Below are positions 56,200-64,000 of a stretch of DNA of 64,000 nt, piece after piece. The position numbers and the translations under genes were made by a program. This DNA is from Pleurodeles waltl (Eukaryota > Chordata > Amphibia > Caudata > Salamandridae). The DNA lies in the NCBI RefSeq assembly GCF_031143425.1, contig NC_090446.1, positions 1,024,941,066-1,025,005,065 of the forward strand, written 5' to 3'. Positions within the stretch are counted from its first letter, which is position 1. Every line of letters starts with the position of its first letter. The notes beneath the pieces are model-generated. The model was not told where the DNA came from. It searched no databases and saw nothing but the letters and a program-made list of their open reading frames with translations.

Positions 56200-57174
56200 G
56201 TCAGTTTGACAGTTTGGGATGGATTGTTCCCATGAGGAGCAAGATCAAGACTGATTTTCACATGGCTGGGTCCAAACTGGAATGGCATGGGTAGCAAGAA
56301 AACAATGGATTTAGGCCGAGATCTTTGGACTGGGGTGAATGTTTGACATTGTCCAGCGTTCCATCCATCACTTGTTCTTTTTGCATTTGTTACCTTAAGT
56401 GGGACTGGTATGCCCAGACGTGGATCCCATGCTCCCCATGCCACTGGAGTCAGGCTGGCCTGGCTGATGAGGGTGCTATACCCCAAAACTGGTCCAAGGA
56501 TGCTTGTTTGGGGTCCAGGGAGGCCTGGAAGTTTGGGCTAGACCTTTCTCATGGGGAGCAGGACCAAGACTGATTTGCATATGGATGGGTCCAAACTGGA
56601 ATGGCATGGGTAGCAAAAAAACAATTGATTTAAGCCCAGATTTCTGTGCTGGGGATGTATGTTTGACATTGTTTAGCATTCCGTCCATCACTTGTTCTTT
56701 TTGCATTTGCTGCTCTAAGTTGGAAGGGTATGCCCAGACATGGGTCCCGTGCTCCCCAGGCCACTAGAGTCAAACTAGCCTGGCTGATGAGGGGTAATAC
56801 CCCAAAATGGGTTCCAAGATGTTTCTTTCTGGCCCAGGGAGGACCTGGCGTAGCGGTGTGGGCTGGACTGTTCCCATGGGGAGCTGTGTCAAGACTGATT
56901 TGCATATGGCTAGGTCTGAACTGGGATGGCATGGGAGTAAAAAAAATATGGTTTTAGGCCCGTTCTCTGTATTGGGGTGAATTTTGACATTGTTCAGCAT
57001 CCCGCCTATTTGTTACCGTGAGTGGGACAGTATGCCCAGACGTGAGTCCTGTGCTTCCCATGCCACTGGAATCAATCTAGCCTGGCTGATGAGTGGAGAT
57101 ACCCCAAAACCAGTCACAGGATGCTTGTTTCCGGTCCAAGGAGAACCTGGCCTGGTGGTTCGGGCAGGACTGTT
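56200..57174 (-). repeat. ~325-bp monomers, minus orientation
   Basis: Three tandem monomers marked by TTGACATTGTTCAGCATTCC, CATCACTTGTTCTTTTTGCA and GACTGATTTGCATATGGCTG, reverse complements of the plus-oriented monomers. The array continues at 60151-60395 and 62249-62500 beyond the two insertions. Confidence 0.87.
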
Positions 57175-60150
57175 TGTAGGAGGCTGGCTTGGCTTATAGT
57201 GGGTACCAAAGGTACTTACACCTTGTGCCAGGTCCAGTTATCCCTTATTAGTAGAATAGAGGTGTTTCTAGCAGCTTAGGCTGATAGAAGGTAGCTATGG
57301 CAAAGCAGCTTAGGCTGAACTAGGAGACATGCAATGCTCCTACTATACCACTTATATCATATGCACAATATCATAAGAAAACACAATACACAGAGTTACT
57401 AAAAATAAAGGTACTTTATTTTTATGACAATATGCCACAAGTATCTCAGTGACTACCCTCAGTAAGAAGGTAAGTAATACACACAAGTTATATGTACACA
57501 AACCACAAATAGGTAAGTAAGAGTCAGAAAAGTAATGCAAACAGTGTAGAATTACAATAGGTTGCAATAGGTAAGCATAGGTCTAGGGGCAACACAAACC
57601 ATATACTCCAAAAGTGGAATGCGAATCACGAATGGACCCCAGACCTATGTGAGCTTGTAGAGGGTCGCTGGGACTGTAAGAAAACAGTCAGGGTGTCCAA
57701 GATACCCCACCCCAAGACCCTGAAAAGTAGGAGTAAAGTACACCTACTACCCCAAGAGAGCACAATAGTTGTGATAGGGGGATTCTGCAAGAACAACAAA
57801 CACCAGCAGTGCACTGACAACGGATTTCCGGACCTGAGGACCTGCAAGGCAAGGGGACCAAGTCCAATAGTTGCGACAGTGTCCGGGGGGGCAGGAGCCC
57901 AGGAAACCCCGGATGAAGGTGAAAGGAAGTTGCCTCCGGATGGAAGAAGCTTGGATTTCTGAAAGAACGAAGAGGACTAGGAACTTCTCTTTTGGCAGGA
58001 AGATGTCCCACGTTGCGATGAAGGTTGCAGAAATACTGCAAACAAGCCTTGCTAGCTGCAAGGGTCGCAGTAAAGGTGTTCGGGTGCTGCTGAGGAGCAG
58101 GAAGGACCAGAATGTCGCCCCTTGGAGGAGGAGACAGAGGGGGCGCTCAGCAACTCAGAGAGCCCTCACAGAAGCAGGCAGCACCCGCAGAAGTACCTGA
58201 ACAGGCACTTGGAAGATTTGTGAACTGGAGTCCATGCAGAGTTACAAAAGAGGGTCCCACGACGTCGGAGGCAACTCAGCGGGTTGAGCACTGCAGGACA
58301 GAGTGCTGGGGACTCAGGCTAGGCTGTGCACGAAGGAAATCCTGGAAGAGTGCACAGAAGCCGAAGCAGCTGCAAATCACACAGTACACAGGTTTGCAGT
58401 CTAGCGTGGAGAGGCAAGGACTTACCTCCATCAAACTTGGACTGAAGGGCCACTGGACTGTGGGAGTCACTTGGGTAGTGTTCCTGTGTTCCAGGGACCA
58501 CGCTCGTCAGGATGAGAGGGGACCCAGAGGACCAGTGATGCAGTCTTTTGGTGCCTGCGTTAGCGGGGGAAGATTCCGTCGACCCGCAGGAGATTTCTTC
58601 TGAGCTTCTGGTGCAGGGTGAAGGCAGGCAACCCCCAGAGCATGCACCACCAGGAAACAGTCGAGAAAGCCAGCAGGATGAGGCGCTACAATGTTGCTGG
58701 TAGTCATCTTGCTACTTTGTTGTGGTTTTGCAGGCGTCCTGAGCAGTCAGCGGTCGATCCTTGGTAGAAGTCGAAGAGGGAAATGCAGAGGAACTCTGGT
58801 GAGCTCTTGCATTCGTTATCTGAAGAATTCTCCAAAGCAGAAACCCTAAATAGCCAGAAAAGGAGGTTTGGCTACCAAGAAAGGAGGATTGGCTACCAAG
58901 AAAGGTAAGAGCCTATCAGAGGAGGTCTCTGACGTCACCTGCTGGCACTGGCCACTCAAAGCAGTCCAGTGTGCCCCCAACACCTCTGTTTCCAAGATGG
59001 CAGAGGTCTGGGACACACTGGAGGAGCTCTGGGCACCTCCACTGGGAGGTACTGGTCAGGGGAGTGGTCACTCCCCTTTCCTTTGTACAGTTTCACGCCA
59101 GAGCAGGGCTGGGGGATTCCTGAACCATGTAGACTGGCTTATGCAGAGATGGGCACCATCTGTGCCCATCATAGCATTTCCAGAGGCTGGGGGAGGCTAC
59201 TCCTCCCGAGCCCTTCATACCTATTTTCAAAGGGAGAGGGTGTAACACCCTCTCTCAGAGGAATTCCTTTGTTCTGCCTTCCTGAGCCAGGGCTGCCTAG
59301 ACCCCATGGGGGAAGAAACCTGTCTGAGGGGTTTGCAGCAGCAGCAGCTGCAGTGCAAACCTGAAAAGGCAGTTTGGCAGTACCCGGGTTCTGTGCTAGA
59401 GACCCGGGGGATCATGGAATTGTCCCCCCAATGCCAGAATGGTATTGGGGTGACAATTCCATGATCTTAGACATGTTAAATGGCCATGTTCGGAGTTACC
59501 ATTGTGACGCTATACATATGTAGTGACCTATGTACAGTGCACACGTGTAATGGTGTCCCCACACTCACAAAGTCCGGGGAATTTGCCCTGAATGATGTGG
59601 GGGCACCTTGGCTAGTGCCAGGGTGCCCACACACTAAGCAACTTTGCATCCAACCTTCACCAGGTGAAGGTTAGACATATAGGTGACTTATAATTTACTT
59701 ATGTGCAGTGGAAAATGGCTGTGAAATAACGTGGACATTATTTCAGGCAGGCTGCAGTGGCAGGCCTGTGTAAGAATTGTCTGAGCTCCCTATGGGTGGC
59801 AAAAGAAATGCTGCAGCCCATAGGGATCTCCTGGAACCCCAATACCTTGGGTACCTCAGTACAATATACAAGGGAATTATATGGGTGTACCAGTGTGCCA
59901 ATGAGAATTGGTAAATTTAGTCACTGGCCTGCAGTGACAAATTTAGAAAGTAGAGAGAGCATAAACACTGAGGTTCTGGTTAGCAGAGCCTCAGTGATAC
60001 AGTTAGGCAGCACACAGGGAACACATACAGGGCACATACTATGAGCACTGGGGCCCTGCCTGGCAGGGTCCCAGTGACAGAAGGACTAAAACAACATACA
60101 TACAGTGAAATATGGGGGTAACATGCCAGGCAAGATGGTACTTTCCTACA
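57175..60150 (-). mobile_element. Solo-LTR-like element, 2,976 bp, TSD CTGTT
   Basis: Read on the minus strand it begins TGTAGGAAAGTACC and ends CCAGCCTCCTACA, the TG...CA ends of an LTR, and is flanked by CTGTT at 57170-57174 and 60151-60155. An AATAAA lies near its minus-strand 3' end (about 57404-57412) and a TATTTAG TATA-like site near 58850. No gag, protease, RT or integrase is visible, so it is a solo LTR or a large non-autonomous derivative. The insertion cleanly splits a ~325-bp monomer. Confidence 0.75.
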
Positions 60151-60395
60151 CTGTTCCTATGGGGAGCAGGGCCAAGACTGATTTGCATATAGCTGAGTCC
60201 AAACTGGAAGAGCATGGGTAGCAAAACAAACTATGGATTTAGTCCCAGATCTCTGTACGGGGCATGAATGTTTGACATTGCTCAGCATTCCATCTATCAC
60301 TTTTTCTTTTTGCACTTGTTGCCCTAAGAGGGATGGATATGCCCAAACCTGGATCATATGATCCCCATGCCACTGGAGTCAAGCTGGCCTGGCTG
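60151..60395 (-). repeat. ~325-bp monomer, interrupted
   Basis: Continues the monomer cut by the LTR-like element: GACTGATTTGCATATAGCTG, TTGACATTGCTCAGCATTCC. Confidence 0.82.
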
Positions 60396-62248
60396 ATCAA
60401 TTATCAATGGGTATTTATAGAGCACAGCTTATCACCCGAGGGGTATCCAGGCGCTGGAGGGGTGCTGTTTGGTGCTGGTGGTCTCTCATTGTTGAAAAGC
60501 CATTTCTTGAGTTGTTCCTCAAATCGGGAAGGGACTGAGTGGTTCACAGGTGGAGGGGGAGGTGCGTCCAGGTCTTTGCGGCAAGGTAAGGGAAGGAGTG
60601 GCTTCTGTTGCCACTAAGGTGGACTCTTGGGATGTGTGCAAGGGCGATAGAGGGTGAACGGAGTTCTCTGGTGGAAGGTCAGACGGTGGTTGATGTGTTT
60701 CAGTTTAATGTTGTGGAGGGCCTTGAAGGTAAGGGTCAGGACCTTGAATCTGCATCTCCTTTGCACGGGCAGCCAGTGTAGGCTTCTGAGGTATAGGGTG
60801 ATTCTGGAGCATCTGGGGGGATCCAAGATGAGTCTTGCTGCGGAGTTCTGTATAGTTTGGAGGCGGTTGAAGAGCTGGGTGGTGACTCCCACGTAGATTG
60901 CGTTTCAGTAGTCCAGCCTGCTGGAAATGAGGGCCTGGTTCGATGTTCTTCTGGCTTCTACGGGGATCCATCTGAAAATCTTTCGGAGCATGTGGAGGAT
61001 GAGGAAACAGGTAGAGGCAACCTGTGTTTATGCAACATGTGAAGGTGAGTCTGTTGTCGATGATGATGCTGAGGTTTGCCGGCATGGTCTGTAGGCATGC
61101 CTGAGGGCGACTGGTCACCAGGTGTCATCCCAGGGGGATGCTTTGTTTCCGAAGATGATTACTTCTGTCTTGTCTGATTTCAGTTTTAGGCAGTTGGATT
61201 TCATCCACTCTGCCACTTTGGTCATGGCGTTGCTAAAATTGGCTTTGGGGTTGGTGTGGTCTTCGGAAAGTGACAGGATGAGTTGCTTGTCATTGGTGTA
61301 TGAGATAATGTTGAGTCCATGGCTGCATACTATGTCTGTCAATGGTGGCATGTAGGTGATAAAGAGTGAGGGGCTGAGGGAAAGTCCCTGGGGAACACTG
61401 CAGATGATGTTGTTGGGTTCCATGATATAGAGAGGGAGACAGACTCTTTGGGTGCAGCCTCTGAGGAATGTGAGGATCCATTTGAGGACGTTGCTCTGAA
61501 ATCTCATTGTGGTGGAGTCTGGTAATGAGTGATTGGGGGGGAACGGTGTCGAAAGCTGCTGTGAGGTCAAGGAGAATTAGGGCTGCTTTCTCTCCACAGT
61601 TGAAGAGGGCTCTGATATCATTGGTGATCAGGGCTGTCTTGATGCTGTGGCTGGTGCAGAATCCTGCTTGGGAGGTATACAGTAGATTATGTTCTTCTAG
61701 GTGTTTGGAGAGCTGTCGATTCATGGCTCTTCCTTGTACTTTGGCAGGGAAGGGTAGCAGCGAGATCAGGCGGTAGTTCTTGAGCATGCTGGAGTCGGGG
61801 GATGGTTTATTCAGGAGTGGTTTTACCTCTGCTTGATTCCATGCGTCGGGAATGGTGGCCATTGTGATGAGGTGTTGAGGATGGTGAGAGAGAGCTACTG
61901 TTCACACTCTGTCTCAAGTTTAAAATGTAGTGTGGGCACAGGTCGTTGGATGATCTGGAGTGGGTTGCGCTCATTATGGCGGTTGTTTCCTGGGTTGTTA
62001 GCATTTTTTGGTTGGTGACCAGGGGGATGTGGGTTGCATCTGTCAGGGTTAGAATGTGGTCGAGGCTGGTGGTTTGGGGGCAAAGTTGCTGTAGATGGTG
62101 GCTATCTTGTCATGGAAGTAGTCTGCCAAAGAATCACAGAGGGCCTGGGAGGGATGGATTGTGTTCTCCATGGCTGCAGGATAGGAGAACTCTCTCATTA
62201 TGCTGAAAATCTCCTCAGCGAGGTTGGTGCTCTTCTCAGGGTGTCTTT
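60396..62248 (-). pseudogene. L2-type LINE, 3' part (reverse transcriptase and C-terminus)
   Basis: Minus-strand RT fragments: VKPLLNKPSPDSSMLKNYRL, ISLLPFPAKVQGRAMNRQLS, LILLDLTAAFDTVPP (catalytic Asp kept) and SVPQGLSLSPSLFITYM, followed by ISYTNDKQLILSLSED, where the family YADDTQL box has become YTND. The C-terminus LQTIQNSAARLILDPPRC and LRSLHWLPVQRRCRFKVLTL is the hallmark of L2/CR1-group LINEs. Several frameshifts join these pieces; the 5' part (endonuclease) is missing, as usual for 5'-truncated insertions. The minus-strand 3' end is ...AAATACCCATTGATAATTGA near 60396. TGAT at both borders may be a short target duplication. It sits inside a ~325-bp monomer of the fold-back element. 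Confidence 0.85.
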
Positions 62249-62500
62249 TTTGATGATGGGTGATACCCTGAAACCAGTCCCAGAATGCTTGTTTCCTGTT
62301 CAGGGAGGACCTGGCCTGGCTGGTCAGGCTGGACTGATCCCATGAGGAGCAAGGTCAAGACTGATTTGCATATGGCTGGGTTCAAACTGAAATGGCATGT
62401 GTAGCAAACAAATGATGGGTTTAGGCCCAGATCTCTGTACTGGGGTGAATGCTTGACATTGTTCAGCATTCTGTCCATCACGTTCTTTTTGCACATTTAG
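62249..62500 (-). repeat. ~325-bp monomer, last copy
   Basis: Carries GGTGATACCCTGAAACCAGT, GACTGATTTGCATATGGCTG and TTGACATTGTTCAGCATTCT. Confidence 0.82.
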
Positions 62501-63164
62501 AAAGTTAGCAGTTTCCTGCCCTAACAATTTGGTGGCTGAAGCCTGTCCTAGGGGACATGACTGGGTGTAGTTGGCTGATGAATATTGCTTATTCCTCTCA
62601 GACAGCTACACAATAGCAGGATTAGTTGTGCCAGGATAGGCTATAAGCTAGCAGTATCTGGCACAAAACTGGGCACGGCCCCACTTGCAACTGAATAGGC
62701 TGTGTTCTTCATTCACACAAATGACTTGTCACCCTTGTATTGTTCATGCAGCTAGCTTGCAGCCAGGGCAGGGAAACATGAAACTTTAAACACTTCAAGG
62801 GAAATCTTCTAGAAATGTTTCCTACTTCAAAGAAGGCACCAGTAATGAAAGTAGGATCCTCGGACTCACTCTTCAGTTCACTTCCTGGACTTGCAGAAGT
62901 ATTCTTAATAGAATGCCTGCTGCTGTAGCCTGCCGTGCCCGCCACAAGACTGCTTCACTAAACCTGGAAGGATTGCTTTGACCCGGTCTTGCATGACTAG
63001 ATGTCCACAGTTTGTGCTTTAAACTTTTAGGTTTTACATTAAACTTTAAAAATTCATAACTCCGGTTCTACTGATTGGCTTTTTGCTATTTTGGTGTCAA
63101 ATAATTTATTAAAATGTACTCTTTTTGAAAAATAAATGGTATGGGATTTTTTGGTGTTGTGTTT
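62501..63164. other. Fold-back element interior, right
   Basis: No gene or repeat recognised other than general AT-richness near 63010-63150. Confidence 0.45.
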
Positions 63165-63363
63165 CCACTTTATTACTGTTTGAAGTGCTGCATACATATT
63201 TTACACATTGCCTCTAAGTTAAGCCTGACTGCTTTGTGTGCAGCTGCCAGAGGGTTGAGCACAGGTTAATTTGGTCTTTGCTTGTGTTTCACCCTGACAG
63301 GGATTGTGTCTGTTACTTGACCAGGGTTAACACCCCAGTCAACCAACAACCCAATTTCTCACA
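63165..63363 (-). repeat. Right terminal inverted repeat
   Basis: Partner of 54433-54625. Confidence 0.85.
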
Positions 63364-63366
63364 TAT

Positions 63367-64000
63367 GGCAACAAATAGGATTGTGTTTTTTTTAAGGAAT
63401 TCCATAAAAAATCCATAAATAGTCCTCAGTTCCTCCTCATATAAAAATGGAAGTGACACATGACAGGACAGCCAACAAATATATGTCCTTGGATCTCTAG
63501 AATATAATAGAACATAGGAGTTCTGTTCCCTACTGCATATAAACAATGGCTTCTCCTTTTATGCTTTAGCAGATACTATTGTCTCCAAATCAAGGGCAGC
63601 GCTATAAACGGGTTGAAAAGTGTATCTAGAAATAATTTCACTACATAGTTCTGTTATTTACTCACGGGTTGTTTGGCATTCAGTTATGAGTTTCACCAGT
63701 GAGAATGGAGAGTAATGTACAAAAGCACTCTTCGTAACAATTAAAACCACACAGTAATCCATTCTAAACACAATTCTATCTGTGGAAATTCTGCCAAGCA
63801 ATATCTCATACACAACTTATATTATCTCGTACGCAACTCTTAATTGGAAATCAAATGTTTGCGCTACATTTCAGTATTTCTGCAGCATTTCAAATACGTT
63901 TTCATGGGGGACTAATAATGGGTCTATTTGATTAGATTACAAAAAAGATGAACGCAAAACTATCCTACCCATTTATTTTATGATTATTACAACTCCAAGA
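63367..64000. other. AT-rich DNA, nothing recognised
   Basis: No coding, RNA or repeat feature could be supported. Confidence 0.5.

Larger units (their letters stand above)
54433..63363. mobile_element. 8.9-kb element with ~190-bp terminal inverted repeats and inverted arrays
   Basis: The left end TGTAAGAAATTGGGTTACTG and the inverted right end TGTGAGAAATTGGGTTGTTG begin long terminal inverted repeats (54433-54625 and 63165-63363), which also share CTCTAAGTTAAGCCTGACTG. TAT flanks both ends (54430-54432, 63364-63366), a possible 3-bp target duplication. Inside are ~325-bp monomers, first plus-oriented (to about 56195) then minus-oriented, so the element is largely a giant fold-back. No own protein gene seen. 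Contains an LTR-like insertion and an L2 LINE. Removing them leaves about 4.1 kb. Confidence 0.78.

Noticed and set aside
55365..57200. Open frames of 70-150 codons in the ~325-bp monomers
   Set aside because: Found on both strands and repeated with the monomer; no recognisable domain.
58112..58603. 163-codon frame inside the LTR-like element
   Set aside because: No similarity to retroelement proteins could be recognised, and the frame is likely due to GC-rich composition.

Overview
The window reads as intergenic DNA from a very large, transposon-packed vertebrate genome. I infer a salamander, most likely a newt (Pleurodeles-like), because full-size PIF/Harbinger DNA transposons, their MITEs, piggyBac, L2-type LINEs and long satellite-like arrays are nested in one another. 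No host gene, rRNA or tRNA gene was recognised. All proteins seen belong to mobile elements and nearly all carry breaks.

Layout. 1-7729: right-hand part of a Harbinger element (Harb-1, transposase on the minus strand) whose left end lies outside the window. 7730-23240: a head-to-tail array of ~380-bp monomers organised into higher-order repeats (a six-monomer unit of ~2,279 bp and shortened derivatives), with diverged monomers at its edges and one inverted, very diverged monomer at ~23290-23690. 23700-27796: a piggyBac element (minus strand) with a broken transposase, GC-rich subterminal repeats and a TTAA-bounded end. 27797-36640: dispersed repeats, microsatellites, a 587-bp and a 191-bp Harbinger-like MITE, C/T-rich tandem DNA, a possible promoter-bearing insertion, a tRNA-derived SINE and a 360-bp direct duplication. 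About 36640-52440: one old plus-strand LINE (ORF1-like region, endonuclease, reverse transcriptase, C-terminal zinc knuckle) split by a complete Harbinger element (Harb-2, 38104-47030, TSD TAG), a 657-bp MITE (TSD TAA) and a ~0.55-kb palindromic insert. 52560-54430: a dispersed repeat also found near 28-30.6 kb, then nothing recognisable. 54433-63363: an 8.9-kb element with ~190-bp terminal inverted repeats and inverted arrays of ~325-bp monomers, itself invaded by a 2,976-bp solo-LTR-like element (TG...CA, TSD CTGTT) and an L2-type LINE. 63364-64000: nothing recognised.

The most interesting system is the Harbinger family. Comparing its two copies shows three genes instead of the usual two: a DDE transposase, a convergent Myb/SANT gene (here Myb1), and a second, larger Myb/SANT gene (Myb2) lying antisense inside a ~4.8-kb first intron of the transposase. 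The transposase has a tiny first exon near the opposite end of the element; its splice phase matches the main exon in both copies. Myb2 ends in Ser/Thr/Pro-rich sequence and a tandem-repeat tail, followed by minisatellites that have evolved differently in the two copies. In Harb-2 each of the three genes is spoiled by only one or two small lesions, so the architecture can be read with confidence.
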